Source: Pempheris klunzingeri
Taxonomy: Eukaryota > Chordata > Actinopteri > Acropomatiformes > Pempheridae
DNA length: 64,000 bases
Direction of reading: 5' to 3'
Assembly: GCF_042242105.1 (NCBI RefSeq)
Contig: NC_092027.1
Coordinates: 9,389,221-9,453,220 of the forward strand
Below the pieces are notes generated by a model. It was not told the DNA's origin. It made no database searches and saw nothing but the letters and a program-made list of their open reading frames with translations. A program made the translations under genes and the position numbers. Shown here one piece after another: positions 50,837 through 62,935 of this stretch (position 1 is the stretch's first letter; the number at the start of each line of letters is the position of its first letter).

Positions 50837-53800
50837 ATGGAAACAGCAGCGGGGGAAACCGCAGTAAAGAGTAGAGATGTAGCTGTAAAGGGCGAAGCAG
50901 CCATCAAACCACAGTAAGTAACTAACACACTGGAAACAGGTGGGGAATCACTGCAAACATTGTCAAGTGTTTGTATGTTTGTTAGCAGAATTTAGATTCA
51001 GACAGATGACAGTGACCACACTGAGGTCAATACTTACTTTATTGTCAGACCAACATGTTCTAGCTTATGATCTTCATCAGGATCTTCATACTTTTTTACC
51101 GTCTCCACGCATCTTGGAAGTAAGGGTAGTTGGGCCACAAATCCCCACTCTGCATCATAACAGTCCATTAAAATGATTGGTATCACTGGTTCTCATGCCC
51201 TCACTGGTTTACCCAGAGATGCCCTTCATTTGGGGCAGCAGCTTGCTCCCGACTTGAATAGAATAATCCACCAGCACAGTAGTATGGATGCACACTTTCC
51301 CCTCGTTACCATTTCATGCTGCACGCTGCCTTGTCGGGTGAAGCCATTAGACAAGGTTAGGTTCAGCCAAAAGGCTTAGCAGCTGTAGTGAGTGCACTTG
51401 ACTTCTTACTGAGTATAGACCAGTCTGTGTCTGTGGCTCATCATGTCATTTTATTATTAACTGAACAGTGAGCGTATGAGAAAAAATGTTATATAATTGA
51501 CTTACTCTTCCCTATAGTGACACATATGCCCTAGGCCTTAGCTATCACTAGTCTGGCATCACATTGATAGAGCAAAAAAATAAAACGGTAAAAGGGAACC
51601 ACTTCATACTATGACAGGATGATTACATTTCTTTTTCTTTATGTATTTGCAGATTCCTAACAACCAAAGAAAAATTTCATGGCTTTGTAGACTCTGAGTG
51701 GCAGGGCCCTAAAGGAGAAAAGGCCAGTGAAAATGACAAAGCTGAGGAGACAAATGAGACATCTGTGGAGGAACCTGAAGCTAAGAAGGTCAAGCTGGAG
51801 CCTGAGGAGAGAAATAAAGCAGGAAAACCAGACGGTAAACGACTACGGGGACAGAACAAGTCAAGGCCTCACACAAAGCCTACCGCCTATGATGAAAAGC
51901 GGCTGTGTCTCTCAGTCATTAAGGTATGAAAATTTAAGTCTGCCACTTACAGTACTTTTCAATCGCTATGTCAACTGATAGTTATTTTCATCACTTTTCC
52001 CCCTATTCAGGACAATAGGGAATGCCCCTTTGGAAACAAATGCCACTTTCACCACGATGTTGCCGAGTACATGGCGTCTAAGCCTGCTGACATCGGGGAA
52101 AGCTGCTACCTCCATAACACATTTGGAAAGTGTCCTTATGGTCTCTCCTGCCGCTTCGCCAAAGCGCACACTACACCTGACTTCAAAACCATGGAGAACG
52201 CAGAGCTAATTAAAGCCCATGAGGGCAGGACCATGGTGAAGAACAGTCTGAGTAAAGACCTCCAGAACTGTCTGAGGAGGCGTTCAGTGGCCTTCAAGAA
52301 GTCAGCAGAGTACCTCAAAACACTGTCAGACAACAAGGACCAAAAAGAACAGCAAGGGAATGGTGAGACGACTGAGGAGGGTTTAGATACATTTTTTCAT
52401 ACGTGATCAAATGGCAGTGCTCATGTCCTTCAGGAGCATTGTTAGTATTCTGCCGTCATGAAGCTGTCAGTTTTTTAATGAAAATGTTAACATGCTTAGT
52501 TCTTGGTTTTCAAATGTTTTGCATTTTCAGACACAGATGTATTTAATATAAGAATGTAAGTATCTTTGTGTACAATGTGAGATTTAAATAGATTAAAGTT
52601 TGGTATTTTAATTCATTTTTTCATTTCACCTAGGTGATGTTTGTGCAGCTGAAGTATCTGCAGATCCAGCAGGAGGGGAGCCGCAAGTGTCTGAAGCAGA
52701 AACACAGGTACAAACTGCTCCTCAAAGCAATACTATTATAGACATACACACTTGTATACATTCATATATATAGTTGTATGTTTGCTTCGTGATAAGCTGC
52801 AGGCCAGCCCAGATAAACAGCCTCCAGTGAAGACTGTCGGCCCACTGACTGATGTGGATGTCATCAAGTTGCGCAATTGTGAAAAGAAACAGGTATGTCT
52901 CAGCTAACCAAAATACTATTAAATGAATAAGATGTTTTTTTGTGATTAATATTAAATAATACAGTGAATGCCAAATAAATGTTGGTGATAAATATTTAAG
53001 GGGATATTTGCACAAAATAAATCTCTGCACTAGTAATGTGGGTTAATGCCTAAGAAGTGATTGTATCTGTCTCTTTTTAAGGTGGACTTTCAAGACAAGC
53101 TCTACCTTGCTCCTCTAACAACTGTAAGTAATACCAGACTGAAGTGTGAGTACTGAAATTTGATGAGTTAGTTACATGTTTAAATGCTGTCAAAGATCCT
53201 ACAGTTGATTTAAAAAGGCACCAGTAATATACTTTGTAATAAACAGTACATTACATCAAATGCTGGCCCTTAAATAAATAAGGGTTCTAAATGATTCACC
53301 ATCTCTCTCCTTAGTGTGGAAATCTGCCTTTCCGTCGTGTGTGCAAGCGCTTTGGAGCAGACATCACCTGCGGGGAGATGGCCATGTGCACAAACCTGCT
53401 GCAGGGGCAGCAGTCAGAGTGGGCCCTCCTGAAACGGCACGAAAGTGAAGATATTTTTGGTGTTCAGGTGATGTCATCGTAGATTACTGAACGACTCAGT
53501 GCATGTTGTTGTTGTAAACACAGCCTATGGACAGAAATGTTTGAGCGAGAGTCATGATGACGTCTGTTCTAAAGTCCATATTGTATCCCCAGGTGGAGGG
53601 CTGCTTCCCCGACACCATGACGAGGTGTGCAGAGCTCATCAACAACAACACTGATGTTGACTTCGTGGATATCAACTCTGGATGTCCCATTGACCTCGTC
53701 TACAAGAAGGTAAATCTATCAAACCAAGTAGTGCAGTTCAGATTACAGAAAAGTTTCACTCTATTTTCCTGCCTTTATTTTTTCCCTCCTTACAGTGTAC

Positions 53801-55426
53801 ATTTTAGCAGCTTTACACACATGGCACAATGTGAGATTAATCTCTACTCCCAAGTCTTTCTCTGCCCCCTTTGCATAAATTATAAACTAACTTAAAGCTT
53901 AAAATCAGCACACTGTTTTTTTTAACCCAAAATAAAAGCTTCAAATTATTCTTCAAAAACCCTTTTGGTGATGTCACAGACAATAAAACCATGTTGTTCC
54001 ACAGAGGTTGAGACAGATCAGTAAACAAAATGGAGGGCCATAAAGGTAACTAAGAGAGGCCTTTTAAGGTGAACTTACTAGTCAGACAGACTTTTGTGTT
54101 TTATCATCAAGCGGATAAAGCACAGACGCTGGTATTTGGCAGGAAATATTTAACATGATTATGACTCAGTCACAGATGGTGTTTGTTTGCTTTCTCCCGT
54201 CAGGGCGGAGGCTGCGGCTTGATGACACGTACCAGAAAGTTTGAAAAGATAGTCAAAGGAATGAACTATGTAAGTATGAATCTGTTTACCAAATGTAAAG
54301 CATATTATATTTATTATTATTATTTTTACTGAAGCCTGTTTTAGAATCATGTGAATGGCTGTTAAGAGGAAATACTACAAGTAATGACTCAAAACAAATG
54401 AAAGGCTGAATGAAATCATTCTCTGCTTGAAGGTCCTTGATGTTCCTCTGACCGTCAAGATCCGCACAGGTGTCCAGGAGAAGTGCAACGTAGCACACAA
54501 ACTCATCCCTGAGATGAAGACGTGGGGCATCTCAATGATCACAGTAAGTCTCAAGATGGAAGAAACATTAATAAATGGGAAAAGAGATCGGTATCTACTC
54601 TGATTTTATGTTATAAAATTATGAAAAAGTGGAGTGTTAAAGTGTAATGCTAATGGTGTTCTTTTCCTGCAGCTGCATGGCCGATCCAGAGAGCAGCGCT
54701 ACACTAAGTTAGCTGACTGGGACTATATCACCCAATGCTCCAAGCTGGCTAGTCCTGTCCCACTTTTTGGTATGTGACTTTGTAAAAAAATGGACCTGCG
54801 TGTTGTGCAGATAAGGGAAAAATGTCAACAAAGAGATAAAAAGCAGAAAAACAGCCTCCTATGAATGGATACATTACAATTACAATGACATCACGGACAG
54901 GTCGGAGGACAACTACGTTGAACTAATGTGACCTGTGTTTATTGTCCCAGGTAATGGAGACATTCTGTCCTATGAGGACGCCATGAGAGCTAGAGAGACT
55001 GGAGTTTCTGGTATTATGATTGCAAGGTTGGTGCCACCCAACCTTCTTACTCAACATTTAGATAATTTATATAGTGAACTTGAATTGGGCAGTAGAATTA
55101 AAAGTGCAATCAGTATTGTATGTGTGACTTTTGTTTGTGGCTGTGTCCACAGAGGCGCTCTCATCAAGCCCTGGATCTTCACTGAAATAAAGGAGAGCAG
55201 ACACTGGGACATCTCGTCTGGCGAGCGACTGGACATCCTCAGGGATTTCACCAACTTCGGCCTGGAGCACTGGGGCTCCGACACTCGAGGTGTGGAGAAG
55301 ACCCGCTCCTTCATGCTGGAGTGGCTCTCATTCATGTGCAGGTGGGCAACAGCATGCACTTCAGTACATTGTATTTCCTCTGCTATGAACAAGCAACATT
55401 GAAAAGTCGTTACTCTCACCCCTGCC

Positions 55427-55495
<69 letters not shown>

Positions 55496-55817
55496 GTATA
55501 TTCCAGTGGGCCTGCTGGAGCGGGTGCCTCAGAAGATCAATGAGCGACCTCCTTACTACATGGGCAGAGACTACCTGGAGTCACTGATGGCGAGTCAAAA
55601 CGTTGGCGACTGGGTCAGGATTAGGTGAGCGCAGAACCGTCTCAGCTGGGAAAGATGCATCATTAAAAATCAAGCAACTGTAAAATAAACTGTAAAATTG
55701 TTCTATTTACGTATTACAACCTCTAACTTTTGTCCCCTCTCCAGTGAAATGCTGCTCGGACCTGTACCGAAGAATTTCAACTTTTTGCCCAAACATAAAG
55801 CCAACGCCTACAAGTGA
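50837..55817 (+). CDS. dus3l: tRNA-dihydrouridine(47) synthase 3-like, 15 coding exons
   Basis: FMN/NADPH-dependent enzyme reducing uridine 47 of tRNA variable loops. Exons: 50837-50913, 51653-51923, 52011-52362, 52634-52707, 52803-52892, 53082-53123, 53315-53467, 53593-53709, 54204-54269, 54433-54543, 54673-54769, 54951-55026, 55153-55341, 55496-55624, 55745-55817. All phases join, giving 638 codons (human is about 650). Residues 111-131 form a CCCH finger (C111-x9-C121-x5-C127-x3-H131); a second is [26 protein letters not shown], about residues 143-165. The TIM-barrel starts near [16 protein letters not shown] (about 293); the catalytic Cys is C384 in NSGCPID. Later landmarks are [27 protein letters not shown] and [11 protein letters not shown]. 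It ends [13 protein letters not shown]. The poly(A) signal AATAAA is at 56,014-56,019. Confidence 0.96.
50914..51652 (+). other. dus3l: dus3l intron 1
   Basis: A 739-bp intron. The piece at about 51,030-51,090 (tactttattgtcagaccaac ... gatcttcatcaggatc) reads, on the minus strand, like the AATAAAGTA-bearing tail of a dispersed element, but the family is not recognised. Confidence 0.4.
55428..55493. repeat. dus3l: (CT)n microsatellite forming a splice polypyrimidine tract
   Basis: 66 nt of pure TC repeat directly followed by the acceptor ag (55,494-55,495) of dus3l exon 14. Confidence 0.97.
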
Positions 55818-56819
55818 TTTTCTGTTTGTCTGATAACTAAAAAAAAAAAAAAACATCAAGGCTTTTTGTTTTTGTGTTTTGTTTTTTTATTGGCTTTAGC
55901 AAATAAGATTTAAAGAGAGAAAATGTATTGTGTTTTAAATGACAAATACCATTACATAGTCTGCTTGGTGCAGTAGCACAATACATGGGTGTTTGTGTAC
56001 TTGAAATATATGCAATAAATTCTTTTGCCACACTAAAAAAATGTTGTCTTTTATATTTTTCTACTGGTTGAAGCAAAATTGTGACTTCTATCATTGTGGA
56101 ATAACTACAAAAGCCCAGTGGTGCTCTGAAATATCTACATATCCAGTTGATGAGGGTGTTTATCTTTTCTCTTATAAACTGGAAGGCCTGCATGTATACT
56201 GTAAACTACATGCTTGTACTACAAAGCTTGCAATATGGTTTTTACGCTGAGAGCTGTTGATTCTACTTTTGGAGATAGAGAGTAGATGGCAGCATATTGT
56301 ATCTAATGTTTAATGCTTTGTTTAGTGACATTTACAGACTGGATGTGAGTATGACAAAACATTGGAGACAAAATTTAATGCAGCAACTGAAGGAAGGCAG
56401 AGGGGTCATCAAACGCATAAAAAGCAATATCCAAGGTGTAAAAGTTGAGCACGTGCACCAAGGTAATGAGAAATTGATGCAGAAAGTTACGTTTTATGTT
56501 TTGAAAATCAAAATTCATGTCTGAAAAATATATTCCAATTATATGTAAGAATAGGACTGTCCAAAAGTGTATTTGCACCCACTGTGAGCATATATATTTA
56601 AATGTATCTTGTTTTTTATGAGGCCAAAAATTAGGGCCACAAATTGATGTTCAGGATTAAGAATTTCACACACAAATAAAATGTTGGTCAGTTGATTTAT
56701 TTATTCTAAGAAGTATAACTCTTTTCAAGGCCTGTTTTTTTCCACACACGTGACTTGATTTGAGTTGCAAAGGCCAATTAACAGCCACCAGGTGAAATCA
56801 ATTGAGTCTGGTCTCTGCA

Positions 56820-56882
56820 GCACTACTTATAGCTTTGAGGGAACCTGTGTCCAGTAGCTGCAGGGACCTTTCACTCTGAGCC
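56820..56882 (+). promoter_or_regulatory. zona pellucida gene promoter / 5' UTR
   Basis: A TATA-like cttatag at about 56,826-56,832 lies about 50 bp before the start codon, with a short leader ending gagccATGG. A TATA-type promoter with a short leader suits a strongly tissue-restricted (ovary or liver) gene. Inference only. Confidence 0.4.
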
Positions 56883-59800
56883 ATGGCTGGGGGCAGGATT
56901 GAGCTGCTGCTGCTGGGACTGACTGGGACTCTGCTGCTGTTTTCTGTCTGGGGATGGGAGCAGCTTGACAACCCAACTGATCTTCTGAAGTTCTATGAGG
57001 AGGAGCAATGGGGATACTCTCAGAGTGTTTCATCACCAGGTAAATTACCACCAAAGACACAGCAATCACATGGTGGGCTCAAATGTGTTTTACTCTTAAC
57101 TTCTCAACCAAATATGGAGGTTGGTTTACCTGCTCTAGAGCCGTGGCTGCTCTGTCATGACCAGTAACACTGGCTAATGTTGAGCTTTAAATGCATATTG
57201 CTGTATAACTATTACTGAGTCAATTCACTGGCTATAACTCTTTTTGTGCTACTGTTACACAATTATCCTTCAGTTGTCTCATGTCCTGGCTTTATCCTGC
57301 TCAGCTGCCTTGTTGGAACAAACTGAATTGAAAAACTCAATGGATCTTGCTTTGTACCCTAGTTGCATATGGTGTGATTGGGTAGTATTAACAATGTTTA
57401 AAATGACTTCATGCAGCTAAACACTTGCAACAGTCTCATTTAAAAGTGACTTATTTCTGTGCAAAATGGGTACTCAAATGTTCTCAACTTGTATAATGTC
57501 ATTCAATTCTTTTCAGATGGGAATATTCTAGTTAGTTCTAGCTATAAAGGGAAGGTTTTCAACCTTATCACCAAGTACTGTAAAATGTTTAATTCTACTT
57601 GAGCTCGGGGGCATCAGTCCACTCTAGCAAATGCATTCACAAATTCTCTGGATGGGAAGAATAATTTGGCTGTGTTAAACTAAAAGGCAAAGCTTGTCCT
57701 GAATCTGATGTTGGCAACATCTACATCCCCTCCAGATGATGGCAGTGATGCCGAAGATGATGCTGTTCCAGATGATGGCAGTGATGCCGAAGATGATGCT
57801 GTTCCAGATGATGATGGCAGTGATGCCGAAGATGATGCTGAGACTCATAAAGTTGAAGATGATGGCACCACTGACGATGTAGAGCCTTCTGCTGACTATG
57901 ACTTCAAGAATTCTGCCGTAGACTGGGCCAGTGGCACCGAGGGTGGGGTCACACTGGACTCTCAAAGAAACCCAGCCAGCAGCACAAATTGGAACGCTAC
58001 TGGGCCGACTGTGGTTTGCACTGATGCTGGCTTCCAAGTCACAGGGCCATTAAAAGATATTAAAGTTGTGGGTATGTACTTTAATGTTTCTGCCAATTTG
58101 AAATCACATTTTGCAGAGTGCATGTTGTGAACTTGCTAGGTTGTGTTTGTTTTTTTTTTTCTTTTCTTCGTTCTCTCCAGGCTCAGAGGAATCCCTGTCT
58201 GCCATGAATGCTCCAGAGTTTTGTGACTTTGCAGTGAACTCCTTGAAGACCACCTTGACTGTACCCTTCACTGGATGCAATGTAAAGCATGTAGGTTACC
58301 AAAATGGCTTGTCTCTAATCTTTTAATCCTAAAATTGAGCTATAGAATATAGCTTTGCTTACTGGAATTTAGTTTCTCACCCAAAAGTTCTCTTTTCTTA
58401 TCAGACTCTTAACCACTACATGCTGAAGTTGTCATATGTCGACGAGTCTGGTAAGAAACGAGTTGCTACCACCTCCTGTGAGCAAAGTCCAGAGGTTGAC
58501 CTGAACATCTCACTTTGCACCAATGGCACAAACGAACCTGGGTGTATGCCAGACACACCCACATCGCCACGGTCGTCCCAGCCACGGTCGTCACAGACCC
58601 GGTCGTCACAGCCACGGTCATCACCACTACAGGCTCAAAGTGAGTGCAAATGAGAAATGTGGTGGTATTCAGATCACCTTGCTGGATTGACTGGCTTTTT
58701 AAAAAAATTAATGTAATTTCAGATTGTGTTGTTCCACCGGGGGAGCAGGTGACTTGTGGTTACAAAGGAATATCTCCCTCGAACTGTAGGGCAATGGGAT
58801 GCTGTGTGTGTCACTATACAGCTTCCTGCTACTACCCACTGGATGGTAAGGCTTGTTTGAGAAGCTGTAGTAGAACACTTCTGGATTTCAAGTGACTTGT
58901 GTAATTTTTTTTTTTTTTTTTTTTTTTCCTTCACTTTAGAGTGCACTGCAGATAAACACTTTGTATTTGCTATTCGCTACAATTCTGTATCCATCCGCGT
59001 GGACCCCAAAAAGCTGGTTGTTCCTGGGTTTCCAAACTGTAAACCAGTCCTTGTCAATACCAAGGTTGCCATCTTTAAGTTCAAGGTTACAGACTGTGGA
59101 ACCCGTGTTTATGTAAGTCCCCTTTGCTCTGTTTAAATTTAAAAAAAAAAAAAAAGCTATATTCCCTTTTACTCCAAGTGAATCCAGTTCCTTGAGCAAC
59201 ATGATACTTGGCCTGATCAGGCGTCCGGTTGTCTGGGAACACTTCACAACTTTGCATCGCCTTTCACTACAATATTGTACTAAGTAACTTGTAGCCACTG
59301 AGACTCGCTCTGACCTGCCACCGGAGCAAAGGGTTGTCAAGATTTGTTCTTCTCTACAGCAAGTTGGTGAGACAAGGATCTACCTGGCTGAAGTGCAGAC
59401 TGTTGTGTCTGCACTGAACCTCAAGTATGGCATAATTACAAGAAATGAGCCACTCAGGTTGGTAATGCCTACACCAAATCTGTAGATGCACTCTAAAGTT
59501 GTCAATGTGGGTGCTAATGGTTTCTTGTAACTGAATCTGGTCCCCTAAATTTGCACACTTGTAAAATCCTTAACCTGCATTTCTTTGTAGGTTCATTGTT
59601 GAATGCCGCTACAGTAAAACAGGTGCTGCTCCACAGTCACTGGCCAGTACTGGCTACATGGTCAAGACCCCAAGTTCCAACCTGCCTTCAAGCCTCTTCT
59701 CCAATGGCTATTATGGTGTTCAACTGAAAATTGCTAAAGGTTTGATATCTAATGCATCTTTGAAACCAAATGTACAATCTTGCTCAACTTGGGGGGGCAA

Positions 59801-60696
59801 TTCTACACAAGTAGTTCTCAAATGGTAACCTCTTGACTTCCAACAAGTTTGCTCCTGTCACTCAACAGATGAGATGTATTCAAGCTACTACCCCCATCAC
59901 TACCAGCCCTTGCGAGTGCTCCTTGGAAAGCCAGTCTATCTTGAACTAAGGTCTACACAAAAGGATACTGTGATTCTTGTCAACTACTGTGTGGCTTACC
60001 CTCGGTCTGCAAAGAATGCACTGGTGCTCATTTATGAAGGGTAAACCTGACTGTCTGAACTTGATGCATATTAAAACACATCCTTGCCTACTAGCTTCTC
60101 ATCCAATTTATCTCTGTAGGTGCGCCAACACCTATGATCCAAATGTCCAAATCCTTAAAGTGGCTGACCTTCCCAACAATCGCTACCAGAGGCGCTTCAG
60201 GGTCGACAGCTTTATATTTATGGAGCAAAAGACAAACCGGTACCTTGATGAAGAGGTGAGTCAATGTTCAGGAAGCTACTGGCATAAAGGCTATGCTTTG
60301 TACAAGTGCAGACTAAAATAATCACTGCCAGAAGGTTCCCTGGTACAGTAATGTGGCAACTTGGTGTTTCAATAGTTTACATTTGCCTGCTGATTTAAAT
60401 GAGTCTTGGCCCACTTATGATTGCCATGCAGCTGCATATCAAAGGCAACTGGTACTACAGCTTGCCTAGACTTGGTGTAAAGTCTTTAGTCTTCACTTCC
60501 AAGAGTTTCATTTTTACAAAGACACAATCTCTCCCCTGCAGATTTGTTTCATGTGCTCTACAGAAGTTTGTAGACCATCAGAAAAGCAATGTAAACAACA
60601 GTGCTTCGATGGAAGATGGTGAGCCTCTAAACTTTGACAGTGTGGATTCTGTTTTAACAAGTCTAATAATTATATATATTTTTTTTTTCTTGCAGA
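56883..60696 (+). CDS. zona pellucida glycoprotein, ZP1/ZP4-type with trefoil domain
   Basis: Secreted egg-envelope protein that polymerises through its ZP module. Exons: 56883-57039, 57736-58071, 58181-58290, 58405-58639, 58723-58845, 58940-59112, 59360-59457, 59591-59739, 59869-60040, 60120-60255, 60542-60618, 60696 (last base of a split stop). About 588 residues. Order: signal peptide with Leu-rich core (1-24), acidic DDGSDAEDDAVP repeats (about 53-88), a Cys-containing ZP-N-like region, RSSQ repeats, P-type trefoil (CGYKGISPSNCRAMGCC), then ZP-N (ECTADKHFVFAIRYN) and ZP-C (ICFMCSTEVCRPSEKQC). Trefoil plus ZP points to ZP1/ZP4 rather than ZP2/ZP3. There is no C-terminal membrane segment or clear furin site; the protein ends soon after the last Cys-rich segment. 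The exon 10 to 60,542 join is the least certain. Poly(A) signal AATAAA at 60,736-60,741. Confidence 0.85.
57736..57842 (+). repeat. three tandem copies of a 36-bp acidic coding repeat
   Basis: Units at 57,736-57,771 and 57,772-57,807 are identical; a third (from 57,808) has one extra Asp codon and diverges at its end. They encode DDGSDAEDDAVP twice, then DDDGSDAEDDAE. They sit at the very start of exon 2 of the ZP gene. Confidence 0.95.
58567..58626 (+). repeat. four tandem 15-bp units encoding PRSSQ-type repeats
   Basis: Four contiguous 15-bp units (58,567, 58,582, 58,597, 58,612) encode PRSSQ, PRSSQ, TRSSQ, PRSSP just before the trefoil exon. This is where many fish ZP1/ZP4-type proteins carry Pro/Gln-rich repeats. 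Confidence 0.95.
58723..58845 (+). CDS. ZP gene exon 5: P-type trefoil domain with seven cysteines
   Basis: One exon encodes the whole trefoil: C-VVPPGEQVT-C-GYKGISPSN-C-RAMG-CC-V-C-HYTAS-C-YYPLD. The family normally has six Cys; here a seventh sits two residues after the CC pair. Phase 1 at both ends. Confidence 0.85.
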
Positions 60697-62148
60697 AACC
60701 CTAGGGATTTGCAGCTGAAATGTAATTAACTTGAAAATAAACACTTTTTAAAATCACCATGTGCCTCAGTGTTCTGTTAAAGTGGCTTGCTGTGCAACTG
60801 CAGTCAGGATATTAACTTGTCTGTTAGATGGTGAATTTGAAAGTATGAGCTCAGTGTTATGAAATGTCCATTCATGGGCTCAGTGGGTTTAGTCTATGCT
60901 AACCGCTGCATACAGTAAATTGGTTTTTTTTTTTTTTTTTTTTTTTTTGAAGGCAAACTGAATACAAATATGTAAATGGGACTGGATAGTAGTCAAACAT
61001 CCTCCCACTTTTCTAAATGGGTTCAATAAATGTAACTTTCATGAAGGTAGGGTTTATTGCAATACTTCTACCCGCAACTGGATCAGCCATTGGCAGTGCT
61101 TGCTCATTTGAGTCAGCTGGGGGGAATGGCAAAAACATGGAGACTTCGGTCCCTGGATTGAGAGTGGATTCCTGATGTCTGGGAGTGCTTACCGTTAAGG
61201 CAATCATTAGGAAATGGTGCAGGGGGGCTGTTCAAAGACAGTGGATGGACATTGGAGATGCTGTACAGTCTGAGAAACTGCAGTGCATTGAAAAAATGAG
61301 GGACTGTATGAGACGCACCTTTCAAGATGAGATGCTGTATACTTTGACACATTCGTTTTCTGATTAACATGCATGGCATCACATGGTTTTCCCTAGGCGC
61401 ATGAATATGCTTAAATGTTGTGCATGAGACCACGGGATTCCCAGACACTTGTGTTCATGTGGTGTGTGTGTACAATGAAAATCCACTGCCTGTTTTAGTC
61501 TGGGAAAAGTCAATGGGCCATCAGTAGAATTCATCTTCTGGACAACATGACTGTTTACAAATGGAAGTTCATTATCTACATTGCTCACAAAGATGACTTA
61601 AAACCTCAGAGCACTCAAGGTGTTCAACCTATAGATGGCATGAATTTAATCAAAATATGATACTTAGGCTGGCTGAAAACCTTAAATTGAGTGAAGTGAG
61701 ACATCAGCATTAGGTTGATTGTAAATTAATACATTTCTAAAATTTACATTTAAATACCATATTTTTACATGTGTACATTTATATTTTAGATGTGTCAATG
61801 GATTTTATAAAATCAGTTTTAAAAGGGCTTTACAGTTTGCATCTTTCAGTTTTACCTCAGTTTGCAGCTTCATTGGAAGTCACTGAAGTACACCAGAGTG
61901 ATGTTTTGCCATGTAAGATGAGACGTGATGTGATTAACTTCAGGGTTTGTGTTCCCACGCTTCAATGTAACAAGCACACAGCCTTTGTATTTGGCTCGGC
62001 AAACTTGTATCAAATCTCACTGAAATAAAGAAACCAACCCGTCCTGCTGAAGCCATGGGCTATTACTGTATCATTGCTTCATGGTTTGAAGTTTTAAATT
62101 CAGCACATCTTTCTAAACAGAATATGTAGACGTTGCTTTTTAAGTGGC

Positions 62149-62284
62149 GATGGATACCACTTCCGAAGCAGAGCAACCATCAGTCACCTCCTTGACATGG
62201 ATGACATCAAGCTGTATGCCAGGAATGAGCAAGACATGAACTCACTGATCCACATCACCAGGATCTACAGCAACAACAGCTGAT
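62149..62284 (+). pseudogene. non-LTR retrotransposon reverse transcriptase fragment
   Basis: Reads GYHFRSRATISHLLDMDDIK followed by LYARNEQDMNSLIHITRIYS and a stop. This corresponds to the catalytic YMDD region of R2/NeSL-like endonuclease-type LINEs ('HLLYMDDIKLYA'). The Tyr of YMDD has become Asp, and both flanks are gone. Dead fragment. Confidence 0.75.
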
Positions 62285-62759
62285 GTCCAGGCAGCCAGTA
62301 TTGATGATGGCTGGGATACAGAGCCTTTCACATGGAGAAAGATGAGAGCTGAAGTGGTTTTGGTTTAAGTCTGATTATGTTTGGAACAAAATAAAGTTTC
62401 AATATTACCTGAAAAAAAAAGGCTTTCTTTTCCCAGTCTTCCACATGATGACTACACAGCCTTCTTTTTTTTTTTGGACAAACTTATGTTATAAAAAGTC
62501 ATTGAAATAAATGAACCAATATGTCCTGCAGATGTGACTTAATGGCAGAAAGAGGACAGTCAAAGGAAAATGCAGAGTAACTTAGCCATGGCCAGGCTAC
62601 AGAATACAGAAAGTGGTGTTTTAAGTATAGGAACCATATATTTAAAGGTATCTGCATGCCATATACACCTCAGTATCACATAACATCAAACTCCGCCTTT
62701 GGTGAGGAGATAAGTTTTCATCATCATTACTGACATGTAACAGCACTTTTAAATATATG

Positions 62760-62935
62760 TATATAATTAAAACTCATATTACAATATACATTATTCGGAA
62801 ATGGCCTTTTTGCATAACCACATATCTATTTTGTACTTGTACTACTTGACCTAAGTATACTTTGAATGCAGAACCTCCTGTTGTAACAGAGTATTTCTAC
62901 ACTGCAGTACTGCTACTTCAGTAAAGTGTACCTCC
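62760..62935. repeat. piece of the dispersed 'AAAAGTAC' teleost repeat
   Basis: tttttgcataaccacatatc, acttgtactacttgacctaa, actgcagtactgctacttca and gtaaagtgtacctcctccag echo, in partly inverted order, the repeat at 43,215-43,690. Boundaries approximate. Confidence 0.4.

Larger units (their letters stand above)
60760..62935. other. gene-free stretch downstream of the ZP gene
   Basis: Contains a 25-T run (60,924-60,948), a non-LTR reverse-transcriptase scrap (62,149-62,281) and a dispersed repeat piece (62,760-62,935). The open frames at 61,013-61,588 and 61,771-62,028 show no recognisable protein. Confidence 0.55.

Noticed and set aside
60399..60704. 101-codon plus-strand frame through the ZP 3' exons
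   Set aside because: It is in the wrong frame for the conserved ICFMCSTEVC segment, whose Cys pattern fits a ZP-C domain.
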